From: Streptomyces rubellomurinus
GTDB lineage: Bacteria; Actinomycetota; Actinomycetes; Streptomycetales; Streptomycetaceae
Direction of reading: 5' to 3'
Assembly (NCBI RefSeq): GCF_000961885.1
Contig: NZ_JZKH01000055.1
Location: 1 to 52,160, forward strand
Length of the DNA: 52,160 bases
Position 1 is the first letter of the stretch. Each line of letters opens with the position of its first letter. The translations under genes were made by a program, and so were the position numbers. The notes under the pieces are model-generated. The model was not told the DNA's origin. It saw only the letters and a program-made list of their open reading frames with translations, and did not search any database. Shown here piece by piece: positions 8,552 through 16,308 of this stretch.

Positions 8552-9058
8552 CTACGGCTCGGACCGGGCGGCTTTTGCCCGGGCGTCGCGCCAACTCGGC
8601 GACTCCAGGAAGTGGTTGTCGAAGAGGTCCTGCTTGGCGAGCAGTTCCTCGACCGTCGCCTCGCCCGCGCGGATCCGCTCCAGTAGGCGGAAGTAGTCGA
8701 AGCGCTCCACCCCGGGGGTGATCACGATCAGCAGGTCCGTCCCGGAGTCCGGCGCCGCCGCGAAGGCGTGCGGCAGATGGGGCGGCACCACCACGAGGTC
8801 GCCGCTCCGGGCGGTGACCACCTCGGTCCCGACCAGCACCTGGGCCGAGCCGTCGACGACGAAGAACAGCTCCGAGGACCCCCCGTGGTAGTGCGGAGTG
8901 GCGCCGTCCTTGCCGCGCCCCAGCGTGACGCGCAGGGTGCTCAGGGCGCCTCCCGTGGCGCTGGAGTCCGCCAACAGCCGCCCCTCGCCGCCGAGCATCC
9001 GGATGGTCTCGGCTTCGTCGCCCCGTACCACCACGGCTTCCGGTCCGATCAACGTCAT
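8552..9058 (-). CDS. Cupin domain protein
   Basis: This 168-residue single cupin domain has both metal-binding motifs: PHYHGGSSELFFVVDG (G-x-H-x-H-type first motif, near residue 56) and GDLVVVPPHLPHAF (second motif, near 86). The C-terminal helical extension is unusual for the smallest cupins but common in actinomycete regulatory or dioxygenase-like members. A GGGGAGAGG ribosome site precedes ATG 9058. It leads a cupin-RidA operon divergent from a MarR regulator. A role in oxidative breakdown or sensing of a small aromatic or amine compound would fit, but that is inference. Confidence 0.85.
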   Translation of the reverse strand: MTLIGPEAVVVRGDEAETIRMLGGEGRLLADSSATGGALSTLRVTLGRGKDGATPHYHGGSSELFFVVDGSAQVLVGTEVVTARSGDLVVVPPHLPHAFAAAPDSGTDLLIVITPGVERFDYFRLLERIRAGEATVEELLAKQDLFDNHFLESPSWRDARAKAARSEP

Positions 9059-9084
9059 TGCCCTCTCCCCGCAGCGAGCGATCC

Positions 9085-9121
9085 GATAGTTCCCTGCCTG
9101 ATAGTACTGCGTCTAACTATC
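9085..9121. promoter_or_regulatory. Probable MarR operator between cupin and marR genes
   Basis: The 85-bp divergent spacer contains three related half-sites: gatagtt at 9085-9091, gatagta at 9100-9106, and the inverted aactatc at 9115-9121. The pairs form inverted repeats with 6-7 bp arms. This spacing is usual for dimeric MarR proteins, which commonly bind such sites in a divergent promoter and repress both directions. Confidence 0.65.
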
Positions 9122-9143
9122 TCCCATCGAATAATATGCCCCC

Positions 9144-9647
9144 ATGGATCACGTGGACGTCATGCTCGACCAGTGGAGGCGGGAGCGCCCGGACCTCGAC
9201 CTGGCGGCGGTCGGCACCATCGGCCGCCTCGGCCGCTTCGCGCTGCTCGCGGGCCGGGTCATCGAAGAGGTGTTCAAACAACACGGCCTCCAGCGCGGCG
9301 AGTTCGACGTTCTCGCCACCCTGCGCCGCTCCGGCGCGCCGTACGAACTGATGCCCTCCGAACTCGCCGCGCTGCTGCTGATGTCGCGGGCCGGCATGAC
9401 CAGCCGGATCGACCGGCTGGAGTCGGCGGGCCTGGTGGAACGCAGCACCGACCCGGCGGACCGGCGCAGCGTCCGCATCGCCCTCACCGCGGCCGGACGC
9501 GCCCTCGTGGACGCCGCCTTCACCGACCACGCGGCCAACGAGACCGCGCTGCTCTCCGGCCTCTCGGGCGAGGAACGGGCCACCCTGGACGGGCTCCTGC
9601 GCAAACTGCTCGCCGACGTCGAGGGCGCGGAGAACCCCGCGCCCTGA
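9144..9647 (+). CDS. MarR family transcriptional regulator
   Basis: This 167-residue winged-helix regulator has the MarR layout: dimerisation helices, then recognition segment 'LLLMSRAGMTSRIDRLESAG' near residue 80, and the wing LVERSTDPADRRSVRIALTAAG, whose DxR pattern is the family hallmark. The C-terminal helix completes the dimer interface. It is divergent from the cupin-RidA operon across a spacer with paired half-sites, so it likely represses that operon and itself until a ligand binds. The length is normal for the family. Confidence 0.9.
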   Translation: MDHVDVMLDQWRRERPDLDLAAVGTIGRLGRFALLAGRVIEEVFKQHGLQRGEFDVLATLRRSGAPYELMPSELAALLLMSRAGMTSRIDRLESAGLVERSTDPADRRSVRIALTAAGRALVDAAFTDHAANETALLSGLSGEERATLDGLLRKLLADVEGAENPAP

Positions 9648-10043
9648 CAGCCCGCCCGACGCCACGCCCGAGGTGCGCGACGCCGGCGAGGCCGTGAAGG
9701 CGGAGGCGAGCTGTAGTTCGCGAACGGCGGCCCGCGGGCCGGTCGAGTCACGTTGAGTAGTGTGACGTGGCAGGCCAACTGTCGGCCAGCCCTTCGTCGC
9801 TCGGGCCCGTGCTGCACGGCCACGCCTCCCTTCCCGCCTGCTGCTGCCCGGCTGCTACCGCCCGGGCGCCGAGGCCTTCATCACGTGGGGCTACCCGGAC
9901 GAGGAGACCCACCGGCCAATCATGACGTGCTCCGGCCAATTCCTGGTCGAGCGTCCGCCATCCGCGTAAACCGTGCGGCACACGCCCTCCATCGCTGCCA
10001 GAGTGCGGTTCTGATCGAACATCAGGCGTGATTCGGGGGAAAC
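9648..10043. other. Intergenic region with a dispersed repeat, no supportable gene
   Basis: The 396 bp between marR and araC hold no gene I can support. Positions 9706-9785 match 28652-28722 over roughly 80 bp with small gaps, sharing gcgagctgtagt, cggtcgagtc and gccaactgtcgg. A frame ending near 9969 (WGYPDEETHRPIM, VERPPSA) looks mildly coding but has no start and no family I recognise. It may be the tail of a lost gene. Confidence 0.5.
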
Positions 10044-10931
10044 ATGACGCACCACCAGGGGGCGGAAGGCAACAGGCTTCGGGACGGTCAGGACGGCGAC
10101 CCGGTCAGGCGAACCCGCCTCAGCCGTCAGACAGGCCTGCGGATCACCGAGCTCGCCTGCCATGACGATCACCAGTCATTCAGGCAGGCGACGACCGGCA
10201 CGCCCGATGACGCAGTACTGATCGTCTCGCTCGTCCGCTCGGGGGGTTTCCTGCTGCGCACGGCCGGGAGTGAGGACTTCATCGACCCGACGATGGGCTT
10301 CATGGTGGCTCAGGGCGGCGAGATGTCCATCGCCCACCTGCCCGGCATCCGCGATCTCAGCACCGTCCTGGAGTACCGCCAGGACATCCACGGCGAGTGT
10401 CCGGCGGCGGGCGCCGCGGGTGTCCTTCGGATCACCGCCCGCGTCGATGTCGCCCATCGAAGCCTGGTGGCCGCCTGCAGGGCGGGAACGGACGCGTTCG
10501 AGGTGGCCGAGCGAGTTCACAGCCTGATGGCCCGACTCGCCGGAGCCCGCTCACCCGCCCACGGCGGCCGCAAGGCATCCACCGCGGCAGCGCACCGCAG
10601 ACTCGTCAGTCGGGTCTGCGCCGCGCTGACGGACGGTCCGCCCACTCTGGGGCTGGAGGAGCTGAGTCGGGAGGCCGGATGCTCGCCCTTTCATCTGAGC
10701 CGGGTCTTCCGGTCGGTCACCGGCCATACCCTCACCGGCTACCGCAATCAGCTGCGGGTGCGCGCGGTGACGGAGGAACTCGCCGCAGGACAGCCGCTGC
10801 GGGAGCTGGCGGCGAAGTACGGCTTCGCCGACCAGGCGCACATGACCCGCGTGTTCCGGCGCAGTGTCGGCGAACTGCCGGGAGCCGTGCGGGCCCTGCT
10901 GCAGCGGCCGCATCCCGCGGGCAAGGAGTGA
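10044..10931 (+). CDS. AraC family transcriptional regulator
   Basis: This is a 295-residue regulator. The N-terminal part (about 30-140) resembles the AraC-binding-like sensor of actinomycete regulators ('VLIVSLVRSGGFLLRTAGSE', 'FMVAQGGEMSIAH'). The C-terminal 100 residues form the double helix-turn-helix: GLEELSREAGCSPFHLSRVF, then GYRNQLRVRAV, then ELAAKYGFADQAHMTRVFRR. The last segment is the conserved second HTH. It stands alone, so the target genes cannot be inferred from context. Confidence 0.88.
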   Translation: MTHHQGAEGNRLRDGQDGDPVRRTRLSRQTGLRITELACHDDHQSFRQATTGTPDDAVLIVSLVRSGGFLLRTAGSEDFIDPTMGFMVAQGGEMSIAHLPGIRDLSTVLEYRQDIHGECPAAGAAGVLRITARVDVAHRSLVAACRAGTDAFEVAERVHSLMARLAGARSPAHGGRKASTAAAHRRLVSRVCAALTDGPPTLGLEELSREAGCSPFHLSRVFRSVTGHTLTGYRNQLRVRAVTEELAAGQPLRELAAKYGFADQAHMTRVFRRSVGELPGAVRALLQRPHPAGKE

Positions 10932-11097
10932 GCAGGACCGTTCGACGCCCGCGACCACCGCGCCCCGAGGCCGGCTGCGCATCGGTCGGCCATGACCAGG
11001 TGCCCAGGCCGCCCTCGGTGGACACGGCGGCGCGGCAGGCCCGCCCGACGAAGTGCCTGGACGGGCCTGCCGCGCAGCTCGGATCCCGGGGTGCTGT

Positions 11098-11349
11098 TCA
11101 GTGCTGAGTGATCGATGCACAGTCCGGGACGTTGTTCAGGTGCGCGTCACCGCGGAGGTAGATGTTCGAGATCCATCCGGAGTTCTCGCCGAGGATGACG
11201 TACGTCCACCAGTTGTTGCTGCCGTAGACCGGGTCGGTGACGGTCTCGCCCGTAGCCTGGCAGACCGAGTTGAGCGTCTGCGCCGGAAGGGTCATGGTGC
11301 TCCCGTCCCGCCAGGGGCAGTTGCGGATGTGCACGGTGGTCCAGACGGA
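11098..11349 (-). pseudogene. Truncated secreted SH3-domain-like protein
   Basis: The minus-strand frame gives the C-terminal 83 residues of a bacterial SH3-like secreted protein: TTVHIRNCPW, 'QTLNSVCQATGETVTDPVYG', NNWWTYVILGENSGWISNIYL and a final NNVPDC. Two Cys pairs and the tryptophan pattern match small exported SH3 proteins of Streptomyces. Upstream of about 11350 the frame passes into the antisense of a parB gene. The signal peptide and N-terminus are therefore missing, and a recombination junction lies near 11350-11375. Confidence 0.7.
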
Positions 11350-11893
11350 CACCTGCGAGGTGACGTCGCTCGGGGACGCCGACTTCATCGCCCTCGACGG
11401 CAACCGGCGTCTGAGGGCGGCCCAGCGGGCCGGACTGCCTACCCTGCGCGTCGACCTCAACGACGAGCTCGCAGCTACGGCGTCCGACTTGGTCGAAGCG
11501 GCGCTCGTTGCCAACGTCCACCGCGAGGACGTCGCCCCGTTCGAGGAAGCCCAGGCCATCGAGCAGCTCGTCAACGAGGTGTACGGCGGTAACCAGGCAG
11601 CCGTTGCGCGGAAGCTCGGCAAGTCCGCCGCATGGGTCGGTCAGCGGCTGGCGCTCCTCCACCTCGCTCCTGAACTCCAGGAACTCGCGAGTGCAGGAGA
11701 CCTCGCGATCGAGGACGCGCGGAAGATCGGTGCCGAGGCGAGGGCTGGGAAACTCGCGCCCGGCGACCAGATGGCGCGGGCGCAGCAGGCGCAGGCGGCC
11801 GCGGCAGACAAGCAAGCGGCGAAGGCGGCGGCCAAGGCCGGGCGTGGGAAGGGTGCCCAGGCCTCCTCGCAGGACGGGGAAGCGCCGAGCAGC

Positions 11894-11908
11894 GTAAACG
11901 GCGTTTAC
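11894..11908. promoter_or_regulatory. parS-like palindrome 1 inside parB
   Basis: A perfect 15-bp odd palindrome, gtaaacg-g-cgtttac, lies within the parB reading frame, where it encodes VNGVY. The identical 15-mer recurs at 11963. ParB proteins bind palindromes of this size near their own genes, so a plasmid-specific parS or autoregulatory site is plausible. Confidence 0.55.
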
Positions 11909-11962
11909 CCTCCGGCCCAGACGGAACAGCGCTCGAACAGCGAGCAGGCGCAGCGCTCGGGT

Positions 11963-11977
11963 GTAAACGGCGTTTAC
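11963..11977. promoter_or_regulatory. parS-like palindrome 2 inside parB
   Basis: This is an exact second copy of gtaaacggcgtttac, 69 bp after the first and in the same frame (VNGVY again). The flanking codons differ between the two copies, so the 15-mer itself, not a larger duplication, appears to be conserved. Confidence 0.55.
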
Positions 11978-12238
11978 TCCCCTGCCCTGCCGGAGCAGCC
12001 GAAGGCCAGCGATGGTCAGAGGCCTGGCGTGGTCACAGTGCGGCTTCTTCCAGCGGACCCCAGGGAGAGCGCGACGGCGATTCTTGCTGCGATGGACCAC
12101 CGCCAGGCCGTTCAGCTGGCGTCGGAGCTGCTTGAGCTCCTGAAGCGTGAGGCCGAGCCCCAGGCCGTGTGAACCGGCCTGCGCCCGCTGGCTCGCCCGG
12201 TCCTGGGCGCAGGTCGGCGGTGTGCGAGGAGGGCTAGA

Positions 12239-12588
12239 GGATCCCCCCTGGCGATCCAGGCCGTGGCGGATCCCGAGGCGTCGGCTCGGTGGTGGGGTGA
12301 GGTCCTGGACGTTCCCGTGAAGCTGGACGTCAGCGACACCGGGGCCGTCTACGCCTGGGTGGAGATCGGCGGGGTCGGGGTCGGATTCCACCCCGCCGAC
12401 GACGAGCGCAACCCCCGGGCGGCAGTCCGGTCGTGTACTGGGCGGTGGACGATGTCGATCAGGTCCGCGAGCTGCTGCTGGCAGCCGGCTGCGAGCACCA
12501 TCGTGGCCCGCTGACCATCGAGTCCGGGCGTCGCGTCGCCCAGCTGATCGACCCCTTCGGCGTCGTGATCGGGATCGACGGCTTGTAG
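12239..12588 (+). pseudogene. VOC/glyoxalase-like gene, truncated and frameshifted
   Basis: The frame LAIQAVADPEASARWWGEVL continues through YAWVEIGGVGVGFHPADDER to about 12415. It then breaks and resumes one base out of step with VVYWAVDDVDQVRELLLAAG and a tail VAQLIDPFGVVIGIDGL. Together these give a standard vicinal-oxygen-chelate domain. Restoring one G in the cccccggg run near 12415 would rejoin the halves. No start codon precedes the N-terminal strand in frame, so the 5' end is also lost. Confidence 0.75.
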
Positions 12589-12720
12589 CAGCATGGGCAA
12601 CGCCGGTGCCCTGCTGGACCCTGGTGGCCAGAGGGGCACCGGCGTTCGGCGTTCACCAGCCCAGACCGTATCTCCAATTCGGCCGCCGCCGCGTACGCGC
12701 GACGGCGGTCTTCGGCAAGC

Positions 12721-12749
12721 GGGCGGTCTTTACGCGGTAAAGACCGCCC
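12721..12749. terminator. 13-bp perfect inverted repeat, likely bidirectional terminator
   Basis: gggcggtctttac-gcg-gtaaagaccgccc is a perfect 13-bp stem with a 3-base loop. It lies 33 bp beyond the stop of the minus-strand gene at 12782 and about 130 bp after the VOC relic. A terminator is the simplest reading. The TTTAC/GTAAA core also resembles the parB palindromes, so protein binding cannot be excluded. Confidence 0.55.
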
Positions 12750-12781
12750 ATCGACGCGTGAGCGACGTCGGGGAGCTGCTG

Positions 12782-13372
12782 TCACATGCTGAGGGCTTCG
12801 GCGCCCTCCGGGTGCCTTGCGCCGGCAGCCTTGTCGAGGACGGCGGTAACCTCACGGACCAGGTCCTGCAGATGCGTCGGAAGGTAGTCGAGGGCGTCAG
12901 GATCCCCGGGGTTGTGGAACAGCGCGGCCAGCACCACCTCGGCCCGGTCACGCGTGGCCTGCTCCAGTTCACCTCTGCCGATAGCCCTGCCCACGACGCC
13001 CCACACATCGTCGTGGCCGGAAGACGACGAGCCGGTCAGGCCGTCGTACAGCTCCTGAGCGTCTTCGCTGATCAGCTTCGGAACCTGACCGGGCTCCACC
13101 TGGAGGTATCGAGCGATCATCTCGGTGGAGTAGCCGATGGCCTGCATCCGCAGCGCCATGGCGCCGCGGAACAAGTCACCGTACTGAAGCAGGTCTGTCC
13201 ACGCATACCCGACGAGCCGGTGCCACTCCTGCACGCTGTTGCCGGAGCCCGTGGCCGCGTATCGGCCTTCCTCCATGGAGCGGTGCAGGAACTTCATCGC
13301 CTTGACGACGTGGTAGTCGAGGGCCGAGGTCAGGAACGTAGGGACGGGCTGCCCGTCTTGGCTGGGAATCAT
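12782..13372 (-). CDS. Hypothetical protein, 196 aa
   Basis: I do not recognise the family. The protein is helical and acidic at its C-terminus, with a 'ALDYHVVKAMKFLHRSMEEG' segment, an aromatic central part 'EWHRLVGYAWTDLLQYGDLF', and a C-terminal helix 'PTHLQDLVREVTAVL'. A sub-segment (MQAIGYSTEMIARYLQVEP) could be a helix-turn-helix. There is no signal peptide or membrane segment. The start is the ATG at 13372, with only a weak upstream purine stretch. Codon use is normal for the window, so the reading frame is believable. It ends just before a strong hairpin. Confidence 0.6.
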   Translation of the reverse strand: MIPSQDGQPVPTFLTSALDYHVVKAMKFLHRSMEEGRYAATGSGNSVQEWHRLVGYAWTDLLQYGDLFRGAMALRMQAIGYSTEMIARYLQVEPGQVPKLISEDAQELYDGLTGSSSSGHDDVWGVVGRAIGRGELEQATRDRAEVVLAALFHNPGDPDALDYLPTHLQDLVREVTAVLDKAAGARHPEGAEALSM

Positions 13373-13788
13373 GGCTGTGAAGGTAGAGACCCTTGCGACG
13401 GAACACCTTCAGGCGCAGCCCGTTTTCCCCCAGATAGGTGATCGGCATCTTGCCTGGCCGCAGTCCCGCTGCGCTCAACGTCCGATCGCGGAACAACTTC
13501 AGCCGACCGGGACAGGCCTCCGAGGGCCTGCCTCGACACCTGCCCGCCTCGATTGCGGCCCCAATGCAGCAGGCGCGTCTTCGACCGGACGGTTGGGCGC
13601 GGCGGTTTGACCACCCCCAGCGCGGTGTCCTTGAATCTGATCGGGCCAGTGAGCGCCCGGCCGCGCAGCCGCCGACTTCCCCCGAGTCCTGCTGCCGAGG
13701 ACCGGCCCTAAGCTCACCTTCGACGATGGTCGTTTGACGTCACGCGATCCGTAGTGCCGGAACTCGGGGGTGATACCGGCACGGGAAT
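13373..13788. other. Region without a supportable gene
   Basis: About 415 bp separate two divergent hypothetical genes. A short minus-strand frame (MPITYLGENGLRLKVFRRKG, starting at 13448) has plausible codon use, but it overlaps the start of the 196-residue gene in another frame and has no clear ribosome site. It may be a relic or an alternative upstream part of that gene joined by a frameshift. I see no promoter motif worth naming. Confidence 0.4.
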
Positions 13789-14700
13789 GTGACCATGACC
13801 GAGCACCCCTCCGACCTGGCCCTCACAGCCGAGCGCCGCCTCCTCACCGGCGAGTCCCACCGGTCGCTGCTGGCGATGATGGAAGCCGGCCACGACGTGC
13901 AGTCGATTCCAGAGGCCAGCCGGGAGCAGGCCGACCTCGAGGCCGGGATTTTCTTGAAGACCTGCAAGATCGGCGGCCTGTCCGCCCACCCCGCCGGCAT
14001 CCTCAAGGTCCAGCCGAAGAGCACCACACAGCTGACGATCCGACTCCTGGACGAGCCCTACGTCATCCACCACTGGGCCGACCACCTCCTGCCCGAGCGG
14101 CACTCCCGTGTCACCGGCTACCCCGAAGACCAGATCGGCGGGCTTCCCGGCCTCCGCTACCGCGTCGGGCCAAGAGCCATCACCCTGTACCGCCCCGGCC
14201 ACGACGCCGAAGTTCGGCTCACCGGCTTCAACACCCGATGGTGGACCCGCATCTCCGCCAACGCACAGTCGCGGCGCGACATCCTCGCCACCGAATCGGA
14301 CTGGACCGACCTCGAGAAAGCAGCCCACACCTCCTCACAGAAGTACAGCGCCGACGACGCCCGACTCGCATCCCCGCTGCTGCGCCGGATCCGGGCGACC
14401 GCAGGCCCAGGGGAGATCAACGCCACCGATGCCTGGACCAGCGGGCACAGCCTGCGGGTCGAAACGACGGACGGCCCGGCGTGCGACCAACTCGTCGAGG
14501 TGTTCAATCGAAGCCTCGGGTGGCAGCTGGAGCGGGGCTGGTGCGGCTGCAGGTCCAGTCGACGGGACGGGTGCTGCCTCAACTTCAAGGTGCCCGAGAC
14601 TGGGCAAGAGATCGACTACTCCAACCTCCGATGGGGCCGAAGCGCAGATCCGAGGCGCCTTGCCCATGTCGCCGAACTCAACAGCCTGGCCTTCGCGTAG
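13789..14700 (+). CDS. Hypothetical protein, 303 aa
   Basis: This soluble protein of unknown family has mixed alpha/beta sequence with several Trp/His pairs (VIHHWADHLLPERH, RWWTRISANAQSRRD) and a cysteine-rich stretch near residues 245-260 (GWCGCRSSRRDGCC). That stretch could bind a metal. The GTG at 13789 and ATG at 13795 are both possible starts; neither has a strong ribosome site. Composition is uniform along its length with good third-position GC. It could belong to the plasmid-derived material on either side, given the neighbouring parB relic. Confidence 0.6.
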   Translation: MTMTEHPSDLALTAERRLLTGESHRSLLAMMEAGHDVQSIPEASREQADLEAGIFLKTCKIGGLSAHPAGILKVQPKSTTQLTIRLLDEPYVIHHWADHLLPERHSRVTGYPEDQIGGLPGLRYRVGPRAITLYRPGHDAEVRLTGFNTRWWTRISANAQSRRDILATESDWTDLEKAAHTSSQKYSADDARLASPLLRRIRATAGPGEINATDAWTSGHSLRVETTDGPACDQLVEVFNRSLGWQLERGWCGCRSSRRDGCCLNFKVPETGQEIDYSNLRWGRSADPRRLAHVAELNSLAFA

Positions 14701-14717
14701 CCCTTCGTGGGCGGGTG

Positions 14718-14894
14718 GTGGCGAGCGAGGGGTACAGCCGCCGGCTCCTGGACGATTGGCGCTCGGGAGACCAACAGCGCCTGGACGCGGTGGGTGCGCA
14801 GTCGCGGGCATACGCAGAGGGCTGGCGCTGGCTCGGTGAGGCGGCGCCCGAGAAGGTCGGGCGACTGCGGAGCCTGGAGGACAACGAGGGATGA
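14718..14894 (+). CDS. Small hypothetical protein, 58 aa
   Basis: GTG 14718 opens a short frame VASEGYSRRLLDDWRSGDQQ continuing to a helical tail GEAAPEKVGRLRSLEDNEG. It starts 18 bp after the preceding gene. Codon bias is coding-like, but the ribosome site is weak. It may be a genuine coupled small gene or the end of a larger lost one. Confidence 0.4.
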   Translation: MASEGYSRRLLDDWRSGDQQRLDAVGAQSRAYAEGWRWLGEAAPEKVGRLRSLEDNEG

Positions 14895-15113
14895 GCTGCG
14901 GCCGGTACCGCGCCGCCCCGGGACCCGGCGCTATAGCTGGGCCCCGGCGGAAACAGGGAAGGCCAGCCCAAAGGGCCATGACGTGGTCTTGGCAGCGTCT
15001 TCGGTCCGTTGTCCCTCAACCCTGCCTGGTTCACGGCGAAGGGCTTCGAGAGGTCTTCGGGCCCTTCACCGCGGGAACGCCTGGCACCGGACGGCCGTGG
15101 CGCGTTCGGGGGA

Positions 15114-15734
15114 TCAGCCGAGGGGGACGCGGGCGGCGGTCTCCCACTCGTACATCCGCCGGTCGCGGCCGAGGACGATGAGTTCGGCGGCGGTGATGCG
15201 GGCGGTGGCGGGGTGGGTGGTGACGCTGGCGAGGGCGTCGGCGGCGGGTCGGGCGGGGCCGGCGGCGTTGGAGTAGGCGACGGAGACGTGCGGCCTGAAG
15301 CCGGCGGCGTTCTCGGGGACGGTCGGCCAGACGTCGGCGATCGCGGCTCGGATGGCCGTGCGAACGGCGTGGACGGGCTCGGCCGGGGTGACGGTCAGGA
15401 GCAGGGCCTCGGGGGTGACGATCGCGGGCCCGAGCGCGAGGTCGAAGGCGGGGATCTTCGCGAGGTGGCGACCGGCGGCGTCGGCGATGGCGCGGGCGTC
15501 GTCCTCGCTCACCTCGGTGGTCGGGCCGAGGCCCTGCATCGTGAGGTGGAGCCAGCGGTCAGGGACGAGGTCGAGGCTGGGCACGTCGTCGAGGGCGTGG
15601 CGGTAGTCGGCGGCGAGGCGGTGCAGGTCGTTGGCGCCGTCGAACGTCAGGTGCCAGGTGTACCAGCGGGTACCGGTGGTCCAGCCGGGCCGCCACCACC
15701 AGTGGTCGGCCATGTGCGAGGGGGTGTCAGTCAT
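15114..15734 (-). CDS. 2'-5' RNA ligase / 2H phosphoesterase family protein
   Basis: This 206-residue protein carries the two H-x-T/S-x motifs that define the 2H superfamily: HLTMQGLG near residue 62 and HVSVAYS near 152, about 90 residues apart as expected. The remaining strands (WYTWHLTFDG, DLALGPAIVTPEALLLTVTP) fit the family's two-lobed fold. Such enzymes act on 2',3'-cyclic phosphates or 2'-5' linkages in RNA or nucleotides. The start is ATG 15734, which overlaps the end of the upstream small gene by 8 bp, suggesting translational coupling. The physiological substrate is unknown. Confidence 0.75.
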   Translation of the reverse strand: MTDTPSHMADHWWWRPGWTTGTRWYTWHLTFDGANDLHRLAADYRHALDDVPSLDLVPDRWLHLTMQGLGPTTEVSEDDARAIADAAGRHLAKIPAFDLALGPAIVTPEALLLTVTPAEPVHAVRTAIRAAIADVWPTVPENAAGFRPHVSVAYSNAAGPARPAADALASVTTHPATARITAAELIVLGRDRRMYEWETAARVPLG

Positions 15735-16017
15735 GGTCGCTGATCCAAGCACTGGTCGGGGCGGGAGGGGAGAGGGCGAGGGTGGCCTCGCGGATGGCGG
15801 TCTCGACGGCGCCTTGAAGGGTGCGCCCGGCGGCACTGTCGCCCATGGGGGAGGCGGCGGCGTCGCGGGCGAGGTCGCGCAGCCGGCGGTGCAGAGGGGC
15901 GGTGCGGTGTTCGGCCGGCAGCGCGAGGACGGGGGCGAGGGCGTAGAGGGCACTTGACGACTCGTCATTCGAGCGGAACGGTGGTGGGCGCAAGGGTCCG
16001 CAACCGGCTTGGCACAA
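15727..16017 (-). CDS. Small hypothetical protein coupled to the RNA ligase-like gene
   Basis: A minus-strand frame of up to 96 residues ends 8 bp inside the 2H gene. It reads SSSALYALAPVLALPAEHRT, then a basic helix HRRLRDLARDAAAS, then PPAPTSAWISDHD. The overlap and codon bias support it. The start is uncertain: the TTG at 16017 and the later TTG at about 15993 are the in-frame choices. The family is unknown. Confidence 0.5.
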   Translation of the reverse strand: MCQAGCGPLRPPPFRSNDESSSALYALAPVLALPAEHRTAPLHRRLRDLARDAAASPMGDSAAGRTLQGAVETAIREATLALSPPAPTSAWISDHD

Positions 16018-16026
16018 GGAGCGGTC

Positions 16027-16308
16027 ATGGCTCTACGGTTCAGGGGCATCGATCCGGACACGCCCAACGGCGGGTCTCCGACCGTGTGGTTGGAGGACGA
16101 GAAGGCGGAGATCGTCATTCAGGGCTGGCTGCCCGACATGGAGATGTACCGCGTGATCAGCGAGACCGAGTGGGTGGAGGGCCACGCCACCGGCGTCCCG
16201 GACCACGAGGGCGTCGTCCGGATCCCGGTCCGGATGATCCCGTTCCTGCGAAAGGTGTGCGATGAAGCCGAGCGTGCCGGACTTTGGCGCCCTGCTGAGG
16301 AGTGCTGA
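16027..16308 (+). CDS. Conserved actinomycete small protein beside DUF6879
   Basis: This 93-residue protein begins MALRFRGIDPDTPNGGSPTV and continues with WLEDEKAEIVIQGW and EGHATGVPDHEGVVRIPVRM. I recognise this as a recurrent small actinomycete protein that travels with DUF6879 and XRE-DUF5753 genes. ATG 16027 has AAGGAG at the right distance. It overlaps the DUF6879 gene by 47 bp. Its function is not established. The context suggests a partner in an XRE-regulated cassette. Confidence 0.75.
   Translation: MALRFRGIDPDTPNGGSPTVWLEDEKAEIVIQGWLPDMEMYRVISETEWVEGHATGVPDHEGVVRIPVRMIPFLRKVCDEAERAGLWRPAEEC

Larger units (their letters stand above)
11350..12172 (+). pseudogene. ParB/KorB-like partition protein, 5' truncated
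   Basis: The frame enters in mid-domain with ADFIALDGNRRLRAAQRAG, which is the end of a ParB N-terminal nuclease/CTP-binding domain. The helix-turn-helix follows: EEAQAIEQLVNEVYGGNQAA and VARKLGKSAAWVGQRLALL. Then comes an Ala/Lys/Gln-rich linker and a C-terminal dimerisation-like tail ending LLELLKREAEPQAV. The N-terminal part of the domain is absent because it joins the SH3 relic. A GTG at 11237 would give a chimeric N-terminus and is not a credible native start. No parA lies nearby. Without the CTP-binding motifs it is unlikely to act as a normal clamp, but the DNA-binding half could still be made. Two palindromes sit inside its linker region. Confidence 0.75.

Noticed and set aside
12235..12247. 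ctagaggatcccc matches a common cloning-vector polylinker segment.
   Set aside because: Only 13 bases match, and the flanks continue into natural coding sequence of a VOC gene. Chance is enough in a post hoc match.
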